NCBI RefSeq assembly: GCF_030915445.1
Contig: NZ_CP133264.1
Location: forward strand, 2,108,001 to 2,172,000
DNA length: 64,000 bases
Direction: 5' to 3'
From: Clostridium sp. OS1-26
GTDB lineage: Bacteria; Bacillota; Clostridia; Clostridiales; Clostridiaceae
The notes under the pieces were generated by a model, which was given only the letters and a program-made list of their open reading frames with translations, ran no database searches and had not been told where the DNA came from. A program made the position numbers and the translations under genes. Below, in pieces: positions 35,957-44,307 of the stretch; position 1 is the first letter of the stretch; every line of letters begins with the position of its first letter.

Positions 35957-36087
35957 TTAGAGCATGGATACTGATTCCTGATCTATGTTCAGTAAAAGGT
36001 AGTATAAATTTAATTTATCAGCTTCCTATTATCTATATAATTGGACGTGCCGTGGTGGTACCAATTAAGCTAATAATGCGAAGGTAA

Positions 36088-36318
36088 GATGGAGATAGAA
36101 AAATAGCTAAATGTGAAAAAATTTTAGCATATGATATGGTGAAGCGTATCTATGGAGAGCCAAAATTAAAAGAAGTACTTGAAATATTAAGCATTGACAT
36201 AGATACAAGCTATGATATACTCATATTTATTAATTCAGAAATTTTGGAGGTGGTAGGTATGTTTATAAATCTGAAATTTGGAAATAATTTTGATAGTGTT
36301 TATACCCATGCAGAATAG
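36088..36318 (+). pseudogene. Decayed small ORF, unidentified
   Basis: An open frame runs from just after a TAA at 36085 to TAG 36318 and reads KCEKILAYDMVKRIYGEPKL and similar. The only ATG (36136) has no ribosome binding site, and the frame is open before it, so this is probably the end of a broken gene. No family recognised. Confidence 0.35.
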
Positions 36319-36407
36319 TAGAAATGCAACAAACTGCGTGGGATAAAAAGTTGCATTAGCTGCTGATTCTGCACTTTATTTAATTAATTAAGTAAAGGAG
36401 TATGAAT

Positions 36408-36665
36408 ATGAAATATATTAATGCAGCAGATGTGCTTCCAAAGGAATTATTGAAGGAAATTTTGAATTATGTAGATGGAGAACTATTATATATTCCTGCA
36501 TTAGGTGAGAGGCAAAAATGGGGACAACTTAGTGGTTCAAGAGAATACTATAGAAAACGTAATAGCGAAATAATCAATCAATATAAAAGTGGAGCAACAA
36601 TAAGCAATATTGCTAAGGTTTATTGTTTATCATATGATTCAGTAAGAAAAATAGTAAATAAATAA
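36408..36665 (+). CDS. CD3324-type small HTH protein
   Basis: An 85-residue protein. It starts MKYINAADVLPKELLKEI and ends with a helix-turn-helix (YKSGATISNIAKVYCLSYDS), like the CD3324 family of small clostridial proteins related to Mor-type activators. AAAGGAG lies 7 bases before ATG 36408, which is preferred over ATG 36402. Probably a DNA-binding regulator; target unknown. Confidence 0.7.
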   Translation: MKYINAADVLPKELLKEILNYVDGELLYIPALGERQKWGQLSGSREYYRKRNSEIINQYKSGATISNIAKVYCLSYDSVRKIVNK

Positions 36666-36670
36666 ATTTA

Positions 36671-36706
36671 GAGATATTTTACCATTTTGGTAGGATATCT
36701 TTTTTA
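36671..36706 (+). terminator. Terminator after the CD3324-type gene
   Basis: GATATTTTACC pairs with GGTAGGATATC around ATTTT, followed by TTTTTT. The next 350 bases, to 37056, show no gene, only AT-rich sequence and the next gene's TAGGAGG. Confidence 0.75.
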
Positions 36707-37056
36707 GATAGGAAAAAACAATTATAGCTATTCTTAAGGGCATGATTATAGCATTTTAAATTGTAAAATAAAAGCATAATCTTAAATAACTTTAAAACAC
36801 TATTAAATGCTAAGATCAATATGTTTGTGATTGGAATGTAAAAATATATTCTGCTACCTTGAAGTATTGTGTAGTGGAGATTTGGAAAATAAGAAAAAGT
36901 TTTTAGAATAGTTAAAATTACATGAATTGAGGTGTGTTGATGTCGGTTATTAGATAAAATAATGCTTAGCTATTATATTGAAATTTATCTCTTACTGTAC
37001 TTATGTACTGCATAGATAGATGAAACAGGAAAATAAGAATTTTTAGGAGGATTGAA

Positions 37057-37623
37057 ATGAAAATTAAAATGGAATTAGAAACAGAACGTCTCCTATTGAG
37101 ACCATGGAGAATTGAAGATGCACCTGCCCTATATAAGTATGCCAGCGATCCTAAAGTTGGTCCAATAGCTGGGTGGCCGGTTCATACCAGCATTGAGAAT
37201 AGCAGAGAAACCATCAGGGAGGTGTTTTCTAACGAAGGGATCTACGCAATTGTTCCAAAAGGGCAGGAAGAACCTGTTGGATGTATCGGACTTTTAATAG
37301 GAGGAGCAAGCGATTTCGGCATCGGACCGGACGAAGGAGAAATCGCATATTGGATTGGTGTTCCTTACTGGGGGAAAGGGCTTATACCAGAGGCGATTAG
37401 AGAATTGATGCACTATTGTTTTGAAGACCTTGGGCTTAAGACACTTTGGTGCGGGTACTTTGAGGGAAATGAGAAATCGATTCGTGCTCAAGAGAAATGT
37501 GGATTTAAGTACCACCGTACCAATCATGAGAAGCCTTGGCCTTTGATGGGTGATGTAAGAACGGAAATTATTACCTGTATCACCAAGGCGCAATGGTTGA
37601 ATAATATATCTCCTTGCGAATAG
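37057..37623 (+). CDS. GNAT N-acetyltransferase, RimJ/RimL type
   Basis: A 188-residue acetyl-CoA-dependent acetyltransferase. LETERLLLRPWRIEDAPALY is the RimJ/RimL opening, IAYWIGVPYWGKGLIPEAIR holds the acetyl-CoA pyrophosphate loop (W-G-K-G), and GNEKSIRAQEKCGFKYH is the C-terminal motif. TAGGAGG precedes the ATG. Its G+C is higher than that of its neighbours, which suggests recent acquisition. The substrate (ribosomal protein, antibiotic or small amine) cannot be told. Confidence 0.88.
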   Translation: MKIKMELETERLLLRPWRIEDAPALYKYASDPKVGPIAGWPVHTSIENSRETIREVFSNEGIYAIVPKGQEEPVGCIGLLIGGASDFGIGPDEGEIAYWIGVPYWGKGLIPEAIRELMHYCFEDLGLKTLWCGYFEGNEKSIRAQEKCGFKYHRTNHEKPWPLMGDVRTEIITCITKAQWLNNISPCE

Positions 37624-37700
37624 TTGCACAAATTCCAATTTATATAAAGAATATTATTTAACATAGTGTTATAGAAAGATTAATAGAAGCTTGAATTTAA

Positions 37701-37898
37701 AATAGTCTTAATTATATTGTATTAGGGAATTCTAAGCTCTCTTACTTAGGGGAAGGGTATCTATCTATCCTTAAAGGTTTCCTTGATAAAGTTATGTTGA
37801 AAAATTTTGCATATACAGAATCAAGTACAGGTTTAAAGGGGCAATTAACCAATATTAAATCTGCAAAAGTTAACGAATTCAGTATAAGAATAGTTTGA
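37701..37898 (+). pseudogene. Gene fragment, unidentified
   Basis: Sixty-five codons open between TAA 37698 and TGA 37896, with protein-like content (LSYLGEGYLSILKGF, TNIKSAKVNEFSIRIV) but no start codon with a ribosome binding site. Part of an 870-base stretch of debris between the GNAT and AraC genes. Confidence 0.3.
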
Positions 37899-38036
37899 TG
37901 CTTTATATAAATAAAGTATAAAAATATATTAAATATTCCAATTTACTTTTTTACTTTTGTATAAGCTAATACATATAATATGCACCTTTATATTCAAAAT
38001 ATAGATATATATAGCTTGAAAGAAAGTGGTGAAATT

Positions 38037-38129
38037 TTGAATAACAAAAATAAATATTATAGAAACGTAACAGCTGCTGCGGCATTGCTTCATGATTTGG
38101 GAAAATTTATTAGAAGAACAGTGTGGTGA
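38037..38129 (+). pseudogene. Possible N-terminal relic of a Cas10/HD protein
   Basis: TTG 38037, preceded by GAAAGTGGTGAAA, opens 30 codons reading NNKNKYYRNVTAAAALLHD then LGKFIRR before TGA 38127. The HD-domain opening ALLHDLGKFIRR within the first 30 residues is how Cas10 (Csm1/Cmr2) proteins begin; other HD hydrolases share LLHDLGK, so the identity is tentative. No other cas gene or CRISPR repeat is near. An inverted repeat, TCTGTATAA/TTATACAGA, follows at 38149-38177. Confidence 0.35.
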
Positions 38130-38311
38130 TTTTAAATTAACAACACTTTCTGTATAATAAATCTTGATTATACAGAAGGGGGAAACTAACTTGAAATACA
38201 ACGAGGTTTGGATGATGTACATAGATATAAAACACATGAAATATTCAAGATGGATTAACACGGAGGAAATGTCCTTTTATGTTTTACGATATTGTGATGT
38301 AAGGTGAAATC

Positions 38312-38518
38312 ATGGAATACTATACCAGATAATATAAAAGAGCTGGCAATATTGAACTATTGAAAAAAATAGGAGTTGTATGTCCCGAATTAAGTAAAAT
38401 GCATAAGGTGGTAGCTGATAATATAATTTGCAAAGGCTATAACAAAAGGGAATGTAATAACTCTTATGAAGAGATTATTTATATAATATGTATTGCAGGA
38501 GGTGAGGAATATAAATGA
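38312..38518 (+). pseudogene. Small ORF with an internal stop
   Basis: ATG 38312, after AAGGTGAAATC, reads MEYYTR, then TAA, then stays open for 61 codons (RAGNIELLKKIGVVCPEL and on) to TGA 38516. One in-frame stop in an otherwise coherent frame suggests a dead gene. It overlaps the start region of the AraC gene. Not recognised. Confidence 0.35.
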
Positions 38519-39269
38519 CATTTTTATGTGGGGACGAAATTTTGGTGCTGTAACTAATATGGTTAAAGCAGATGTGCATAAGCATTGGATGATGCAATTG
38601 TTTGTTGGTAATGGTGAGAATTTGGAGATTGATGTAAATGATCAAAAAATACATTGTCGCGCCATTGTTGTTAATATGAATGCAAAGCATATGTTTTATT
38701 CTGGAAACCTAATTCACTTTACGATGCTAATCAATCCAACTACTCAATTAGGAAGAACAATGCGAGAACATTATTTAAATGAAAAACCCTATTATATTTT
38801 ATGCGAAGACATAGCAGTCGAATTGCAAAAGCAGCTTACAAGCGCTGTTAGTATGGGTGAAAACACCCACTATTCAGAGATTATAAGAAATGTTGTCTAT
38901 TGTTTTAAAAATGATAACCTCAAAGGATATGATGAAAGAACTGAGATAATATTAAGAAAGATAGACACCTGCGCTTGCGAAGAGGAAAAGCATCAGGTGA
39001 AACAAATAGCAAAAGAAATGGCTATATCTGAAAGTAGACTATCTCATCTTTTCAAAGAAGAAACCGGCATTCCACTGAAAAGTTATATTGTTCTTCACAA
39101 GTTGCTAAGAGCGTATGAAGAGATACTTGGCGGAGAAAGTATTACAGCTGCAGCAATAGCGGCAGGATTTGATTCCGCTGCACATTTGGCATTTACTAGT
39201 AAAAAAGTGACTGGAATGTCAGCAAGGGGAATTATGAAGGAAAGCAGATTTTTGAAAGTAATTCTATAA
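38493..39269 (+). CDS. AraC family transcriptional regulator
   Basis: About 250 residues. The C-terminal ~100 residues hold the two-HTH AraC domain: VKQIAKEMAISESRLSHLFK, then GIPLKSYIVLHKLLRA and TAAAIAAGFDSAAHLAFTSK. The N-terminal part looks like a short cupin-type sensor (HKHWMMQLFVGNGENLEID). The start is unclear. The good ribosome binding site (AGGAGGTGAGG, 38497-38507) is followed by ATG 38515, but that ATG is in another frame and stops after 12 codons; in this frame the options are TTG 38493, GTG 38502 or ATG 38526. A small frameshift at the 5' end is possible. The transglutaminase-like gene follows after 46 bases. Confidence 0.8.
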   Translation: MQEVRNINDIFMWGRNFGAVTNMVKADVHKHWMMQLFVGNGENLEIDVNDQKIHCRAIVVNMNAKHMFYSGNLIHFTMLINPTTQLGRTMREHYLNEKPYYILCEDIAVELQKQLTSAVSMGENTHYSEIIRNVVYCFKNDNLKGYDERTEIILRKIDTCACEEEKHQVKQIAKEMAISESRLSHLFKEETGIPLKSYIVLHKLLRAYEEILGGESITAAAIAAGFDSAAHLAFTSKKVTGMSARGIMKESRFLKVIL

Positions 39270-39315
39270 ATGAATTGCTATAATATGACTATACTAAAAA
39301 GCAGGAGGTCATATT

Positions 39316-40020
39316 ATGAAAAAGTATTTACAGACAACACATATGTTGGATTATAATTGCAATGAGATACAGCAGTTGGTGGAGAACAGAAAGTGGAAAG
39401 AAAAAGATGAATTTCAAAAAGTTCTTGAAATATATAACTTTGTCAGAGATGAAATAAAATTCGGCTATAATATTGATGATACATTACCTGCGAGCAGGGT
39501 TCTAAAAGACGGCTATGGACAATGTAATACTAAAGGCACTTTGTTTATGGCTTTACTTCGAGCCGTTGATATACCATGTCGAATTCACGGCTTCACAATC
39601 AACAAAGAACTGCAGGAGGGAGCTATGACAGGCTTAATGTATAAGATTGCTCCACAAAATGTTGTGCATAGCTGGGTGGAAATTTTATTTGATGGAAATT
39701 GGTTCAATTTAGAGGGGTTCATTCTTGATGCTTCATATCTGAGTAAACTTCAAGATAAGTTTTCTGAATGTAAAGGAAGCTTTTGCGGATATGGTGTAGC
39801 AACTGATAATTTCAAAAATCCTCAAATTGATTGGAATAAAAATGATACATATATACAAAAAGAAGGCATCAATCTAGATTTTGGCGTATTTGATTCGCCG
39901 GATGAATTCTTTAGCAAGCACAGTCAGGAACTATCGTCGCTGAAAAAATGGTTTTATCAGCATATTGGGCGTAAACTTATGAATCAAAATGTATCAAAGA
40001 TTAGAGAGGCAGCAAGATAA
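39316..40020 (+). CDS. Transglutaminase-like cysteine protein
   Basis: A 234-residue cytoplasmic protein with the transglutaminase/protease fold core. The nucleophile Cys is in GYGQCNTKGTLFMALLRAV, His in NVVHSWVEI, and the acidic or Asn position in NWFNLEGFILD. GCAGGAGG precedes the ATG. It follows the AraC regulator closely on the same strand, so AraC may activate it. In bacteria this fold includes peptidases and amide-bond hydrolases; the exact reaction is unknown. Confidence 0.8.
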   Translation: MKKYLQTTHMLDYNCNEIQQLVENRKWKEKDEFQKVLEIYNFVRDEIKFGYNIDDTLPASRVLKDGYGQCNTKGTLFMALLRAVDIPCRIHGFTINKELQEGAMTGLMYKIAPQNVVHSWVEILFDGNWFNLEGFILDASYLSKLQDKFSECKGSFCGYGVATDNFKNPQIDWNKNDTYIQKEGINLDFGVFDSPDEFFSKHSQELSSLKKWFYQHIGRKLMNQNVSKIREAAR

Positions 40021-40303
40021 TGAGAAAGCAGGAGACAGAAAACGTTTGTTTTGCTGTAAGGTTTTATATATATCAAGGAAATTAAGCAATGACAAAAGGG
40101 CAAAAGAAAACGGCAAATTAGTCCAATCATTACTAAAGGATAATCTGATTCAATCTTCAAAACGGCATTTAGGAGCTTTTTTAGAAAGATACCCTGCCGC
40201 CAAGGAACAACTTGTCTTGACGATATCTTTTTTGAACATTCAAGGCACGTTGGTAGTAAAAAAAGAGAAATTATTGAGCATTGCTTCAAAACTGTTTATT
40301 TAA
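40021..40303 (+). CDS. Hypothetical fragment after the transglutaminase gene
   Basis: An open frame (in the frame of an ATG at 39989, overlapping the previous gene) encodes NGKLVQSLLKDNLIQSSKRH and continues to TAA 40303. A coupled ATG at 40020 (TAATG) opens another frame that stops after 21 codons. Together this looks like a downstream gene damaged by a frameshift near 40085. No family recognised. Confidence 0.3.
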
Positions 40304-40360
40304 AAATGCTATGAAATACTGAATCATAGAAAAATTTACATTTAATGGAGGTTAATACAT

Positions 40361-40807
40361 ATGGCGTTAGAAGTTAAGCTATATCCGTTGAAATATAACA
40401 TGGTCGATAAGTGTGTTGATTTATTTATTAACACTTTCTCAAAAGAACCATGGAATGATGTATATGAGTCAAGAGAACAAGTTGTAAAGTTCTTTGAGAA
40501 TTACATAAATAGCAATTATTTTATCGGTTACATTATAAAGATAGGAGATGAACTTGCTGGATTAAGCATAGGCGCAAAAACGCCGTGTTTAAGAGGAATG
40601 GAATATTTCATTGATCAATTTTGCATAAGTGAAAAATTCCAAGGACAAGGGGTAGGTAGTAAGTTTCTACAACTTATCGAATCAGACATTAAAAAGCAGA
40701 ACATAAATACTATAATATTAACAACTACTAAGGGTTTTCCATCAGAAAAATTTTATATTAAAAATGGATTCAAAAAGTTTGATAGAACGATTTTTCTTGC
40801 CAAATAA
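40361..40807 (+). CDS. GNAT N-acetyltransferase
   Basis: A 148-residue acetyltransferase: IDQFCISEKFQGQGVGSKFL carries the Q-G-x-G-x-G/A acetyl-CoA loop and FYIKNGFKKFDRTIF the C-terminal strand. TGGAGG precedes ATG 40361. The substrate is unknown. The reading frame continues past its TAA without another stop for 57 codons (next entry). Confidence 0.85.
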   Translation: MALEVKLYPLKYNMVDKCVDLFINTFSKEPWNDVYESREQVVKFFENYINSNYFIGYIIKIGDELAGLSIGAKTPCLRGMEYFIDQFCISEKFQGQGVGSKFLQLIESDIKKQNINTIILTTTKGFPSEKFYIKNGFKKFDRTIFLAK

Positions 40808-40981
40808 GCCTCAACAAAGCAATTAAAAGTATATGCTATATTGACAAGGGATTGGTATGCACATGCTAAATATTTAAAAGATGAGCGTAAAATATTATTT
40901 AAAAATAAAGATATAGAAGCTAAAATGGATAAATTAGGAGAAGAAAACTTACAAAGTACATTTTATAATGTCATAGATTAG
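40808..40981 (+). pseudogene. In-frame coding remnant after the GNAT gene
   Basis: Directly after the TAA at 40805 and in the same frame, 57 codons stay open (TRDWYAHAKYLKDERKIL, AKMDKLGEENLQSTFYNVID) to TAG 40979. There is no start codon with a ribosome binding site. It is either the tail of a second gene deleted against the GNAT or the C-terminus of an ancestral longer protein. Confidence 0.3.
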
Positions 40982-41038
40982 AATTTCAATTATTAATATA
41001 CAGAAAAGTTAAATTAGTAATCTGGAAAGGTGATAAAG

Positions 41039-41455
41039 ATGAAAGTATTGGTTAGTGCATGCATTACAGGATGTAACTGTAAATATAATGGTGGGAACAA
41101 TTTAAATCCCAAAGTTGTAGAATTTCTAAAGGATAAAGAAATAATTGAAATTTGTCCTGAAATGTTAGTAGGAATGAGTATTCCAAGGGCCTCTGCTGAA
41201 ATAGTAGATGGATGTGTTACTGAATGTAATGGTAGAAATGTTCATAGAGAATATGAAAAAGGTGTTGAATTAGCATTGGAGAAGATAAAAGATGAAAATA
41301 TTGATTTAGCAATTCTACAGTCAAGAAGTCCTACTTGTGGAGTTAATAAAATATATGATGGAAGTTTTAATGGAAAATTAATTAAAGGCAATGGAATATT
41401 TGCTAAAGCATTGATTGAGAAGGGCTATAAAGTAATTGATTCAGAAGATGTTTGA
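41039..41455 (+). CDS. DUF523 family protein
   Basis: A 138-residue protein with the conserved cysteine pattern of DUF523: SACITGCNCKYNGGNN, IEICPEMLVGMSIPR, and QSRSPTCGVNKIYDGSFNG. The clustered cysteines suggest metal or Fe-S binding; function unknown. ATG 41039 follows GAAAGGTGAT and is favoured over an upstream GTG at 41030. Confidence 0.85.
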   Translation: MKVLVSACITGCNCKYNGGNNLNPKVVEFLKDKEIIEICPEMLVGMSIPRASAEIVDGCVTECNGRNVHREYEKGVELALEKIKDENIDLAILQSRSPTCGVNKIYDGSFNGKLIKGNGIFAKALIEKGYKVIDSEDV

Positions 41456-41495
41456 TAAATTCCAATTTGTAGAGTTGATATAACATAATTTTAGA

Positions 41496-41537
41496 TTAAG
41501 TTATGTCGTATCTTTCTTAAAATCCGACATAACTTAA
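41496..41537. other. 13-bp perfect inverted repeat after the DUF523 gene
   Basis: TTAAGTTATGTCG and CGACATAACTTAA, perfect arms around a 16-base loop. It has no proper T-run; a terminator or relic end is possible. The gap 41456-41830 holds this, the next terminator and the apbE hairpin, and no gene. Confidence 0.55.
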
Positions 41538-41600
41538 TTATTTAGAATGCTGAATGACCTTGCTTATTAATTTCGACACTAATTAAACAGAGCCAAATAA

Positions 41601-41652
41601 AAAAAGACCTCACATATTCAAGGATTTAAAATCATGAATTGTGAGGTTTTTA
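41601..41652 (+). terminator. Terminator with long loop
   Basis: AAAAAGACCTCAC pairs with GTGAGGTTTTT around a ~28-base loop with an inner AT-rich stem. Symmetrical A- and T-runs make it potentially bidirectional. Confidence 0.65.
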
Positions 41653-41770
41653 TAATACCATTCTAAATATGTATTTATATCATGTCTTGGATATATATTA
41701 GTGTTTCTTATTATGTTATTAACATTTTGTTTGCTATTTTCTAAGCAACATCTCAGCTAATTCTCAGCAA

Positions 41771-41815
41771 GTTATCATTTTTGTACTTTACAATATAAAG
41801 TACAAAAATGATAAC
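41771..41815. promoter_or_regulatory. 19-bp-arm perfect hairpin before apbE
   Basis: GTTATCATTTTTGTACTTT (41771-41789) and AAAGTACAAAAATGATAAC (41797-41815) are exact complements around ACAATAT. It ends 5 bases before the AAGGAG of apbE (41820-41825). An operator overlapping the promoter, or a leader stem affecting translation or transcript stability, would fit. Confidence 0.65.
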
Positions 41816-41830
41816 TTTAAGGAGAATAAT

Positions 41831-42811
41831 ATGAGTGGAAAAATCGGAAATAAAGACTTGATAGTAAGTAACGAGTTTTATATATTAGGAACTACAAACA
41901 TACTTAAAGCGTATGGAGAAAAAGCTGATATAGCGATAATTGAAGCTATGAAAAAGCTTTTGGATATTGATAATAAAATGTCTGTGTTTAAAGGTACAAG
42001 TGAGTTTTCTTTAATAAATAATCATGCTGGTGAATCGGCGGTGGCTGTAAGTGATGACACCTATTATGTAATAAAAAAATCTATGCAATATGCACAAATG
42101 TCAAATGGGGCTTTTAATCCTACAATTAGACCTGTTGTTGAGTTGTGGAATATAGGAAGAAATAACTCGCAAGTTCCAAAAGAAGAGAGCATTAAAGAAA
42201 AACTTCAACTTGTTAATTATAGAGATATCATTTTAAATGATGAAAAAAACTCAATAAAATTAGCACATAAACAACAACGCATTGATGGTGGAGCTATAGT
42301 TAAAGGCTTTGCAGCAGATAAGGTTAAAGAAATATTAATTAAAAATGGGGTTGAAAGCGCAATGATTGACCTCGGTGGGAACATATACGCAATGGGGGTT
42401 AACGCTGGTGCTGATATGCCTTGGAGGATTGGTATACAGAATCCACTAGGTATAAGAGATGAATTTGTTGGAGTTTTAAGTATTGTAGATAAGTCTATTG
42501 TTACTTCGGGGGATTATGAAAGATATTTTATTAAGGATAATAAAAAGTATCATCACATTATCGACCCTAGAACAGGCTACCCTTGTAACAATGGAGTAAT
42601 AAGTGCAACTATTGTTTCAGACTCGTCTCTTGATGCAGATGCATTATGTACTTGTATTTATGTCATGGGAGTTGAAGAGGGAATGAAATTAGTGGATTCT
42701 ATGGAAGGTGTAGATGCTATTATCATAACAGATGATAAAAAAATACACGTTAGTTCAGGTATTAAAGAAAACTTTATTCTAACAAACTTGGATTTTAAAA
42801 TAGAAGATTAA
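41831..42811 (+). CDS. apbE: ApbE-type FMN transferase
   Basis: A 326-residue flavin transferase that uses FAD to attach FMN covalently to a Ser/Thr of target proteins. The motifs are DNKMSVFKGTSEFSLINNHAG, GGAIVKGFAADKVKEIL, MIDLGGNIYAMG, VTSGDYERYFI with HHIIDPRTGYP, and the acidic Mg site SSLDADALCT. Unlike exported ApbE lipoproteins it begins MSGKIGNKDLIV with no signal peptide or lipobox. The next gene encodes a protein with an FMN-binding domain and the acceptor motif SGAT, its likely substrate. Confidence 0.92.
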   Translation: MSGKIGNKDLIVSNEFYILGTTNILKAYGEKADIAIIEAMKKLLDIDNKMSVFKGTSEFSLINNHAGESAVAVSDDTYYVIKKSMQYAQMSNGAFNPTIRPVVELWNIGRNNSQVPKEESIKEKLQLVNYRDIILNDEKNSIKLAHKQQRIDGGAIVKGFAADKVKEILIKNGVESAMIDLGGNIYAMGVNAGADMPWRIGIQNPLGIRDEFVGVLSIVDKSIVTSGDYERYFIKDNKKYHHIIDPRTGYPCNNGVISATIVSDSSLDADALCTCIYVMGVEEGMKLVDSMEGVDAIIITDDKKIHVSSGIKENFILTNLDFKIED

Positions 42812-42950
42812 TAGTAGCAATTTAAAATGTTACTAAAGTAATTCCTGGAAGTGACTAAGGATTTTACTTATATTAACTAATAATTTGATAAAAAAGTATA
42901 ACAAGAATTAACAATTTTTGTAGTAATCTAAGAAATACAGGAGGATAAGG

Positions 42951-44204
42951 ATGGCTAATTTAAACAGAAAGATATCTAAAATTCAAATAATAAGAAGCGT
43001 TGTACAACTTTTAGGATTAATACTATTCCCAGGAACATTTATATTAGCATTTAGTGAAATAAGAGATATATATTTAGCAATATTATCAGGAAAACTTAAC
43101 TTTTATCAAGTTATTCCTAAATCAGTAGAGTTAATTACCATAATCCCCATTACTATTATACTTGGAAGATTTTTTTGTGGGTGGTTATGTGCTTTTGGAA
43201 CTTTTAATGATTTTATTTATATAATTTCAACTAAGGTATTTAAAATAAAGTTTAAAGTGAATGAAAAGTTGGATTCAATTTTAAAATCCTTGAAATATAT
43301 TTTACTATTATTTATAATCTATTTTATTTGGACTAAAGGCAGTACCTTGTTTGAAACTTCTAGTCCATGGGATGCCTTTGCACAAATACCTAATTTTAGT
43401 GATGCAGTATCTCAATATACCATAGGCTTAATTTTTCTAGTATTTATACTAATAGGAGCAACTTTTATAGAGAGATTTTTCTGTAGATACCTATGTCCAT
43501 TAGGAGCAGTTTTTGCAGTAACATCTAAAATTAGAATTTTTGATATTTTAAAGAAAAAGGATAAGTGCGGAAATTGCAGATTATGTACTAATAATTGTTC
43601 TATGGGTATACAAATGTATAAGCATGACAAGATAAAGAGTGGAGAATGTATAAATTGTTTTAAATGTATAGATGCATGTCCAAGAAAAAATACTAAAGCA
43701 GAAATATGTGGAGAACATGTTAGTCCAATGCTAGCAACCTGTGTTGCTATTGGAGGATTTACTGTATTGTATTCCGGAACTAATTTTGCAAGTAAGGACA
43801 TACCTACTGCATCAATATCTAAGAATATACAACGTCAAACTGTGGATAATTTACAGACAAATAATAATGTAAGTAACTCAAGTGGCAATAGTGTAGCAGC
43901 TAAAAATAGTTCATCTACAAATAATCAACAGCAAAAATATAAGGACGGAGTTTATACCGGCATTGGTAGAGGATATAGACCTAATCTTGAAGTAGAAGTT
44001 ACAATAAAAGATGGTAAAATAGCAGATATTCAAATAGCTTCAAATAATGAAACACCAAGATTTGCAGAGGAACCATTTTCTATAGTACCAAATGAAATAA
44101 TTCAAGCTCAATCTACAAAGGTAGATGGGGTTTCTGGAGCTACTAGAAGTAGTAATGGAATTAAACAGGCAGTAGAGGATGCACTTAGCAAAGCTAGGAT
44201 GTAG
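42951..44204 (+). CDS. NapH/NosR-like membrane Fe-S protein with FMN-binding domain
   Basis: A 417-residue membrane redox protein. About four helices come first (residues ~10-180) with the paired motifs CGWLCAFG and CRYLCPLG. Then come two [4Fe-4S] sites (CGNCRLCTNNCS and CINCFKCIDACP), a further helix at ~262-280, a Ser/Asn-rich linker (~285-325) and a C-terminal FMN-binding domain. In that domain DGVSGATRSS carries the Thr (398) that ApbE would flavinylate. It should move electrons across the membrane between a quinone or ferredoxin and FMN, like NosR/NapH/RnfG relatives; the final acceptor is unknown. A strong terminator follows. Confidence 0.87.
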   Translation: MANLNRKISKIQIIRSVVQLLGLILFPGTFILAFSEIRDIYLAILSGKLNFYQVIPKSVELITIIPITIILGRFFCGWLCAFGTFNDFIYIISTKVFKIKFKVNEKLDSILKSLKYILLLFIIYFIWTKGSTLFETSSPWDAFAQIPNFSDAVSQYTIGLIFLVFILIGATFIERFFCRYLCPLGAVFAVTSKIRIFDILKKKDKCGNCRLCTNNCSMGIQMYKHDKIKSGECINCFKCIDACPRKNTKAEICGEHVSPMLATCVAIGGFTVLYSGTNFASKDIPTASISKNIQRQTVDNLQTNNNVSNSSGNSVAAKNSSSTNNQQQKYKDGVYTGIGRGYRPNLEVEVTIKDGKIADIQIASNNETPRFAEEPFSIVPNEIIQAQSTKVDGVSGATRSSNGIKQAVEDALSKARM

Positions 44205-44213
44205 TAAATAGAG

Positions 44214-44264
44214 AAAGCATGTGATACAAGGATGTTAAAGTCCTTGTATCACATGCTTTTTATT
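44214..44264 (+). terminator. Strong terminator after the Fe-S/FMN gene
   Basis: A 19-bp perfect stem (AAAGCATGTGATACAAGGA with its complement) around TGTTAAAG, then TTTTTATTTTT. Confidence 0.9.
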
Positions 44265-44307
44265 TTTCAATAAAGAGTACCACTGTTATGAAAATATTTA
44301 TAAATTG

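Noticed and set aside
38037..38129. Calling a type III CRISPR system
   Set aside because: Only about 30 codons resemble the start of Cas10 and LLHDLGK is shared by other HD proteins; no other cas gene is visible.
37624..38500. Search for a CRISPR array near the Cas10-like scrap
   Set aside because: No regularly spaced direct repeats of 23-40 bases are visible here or elsewhere in the window.
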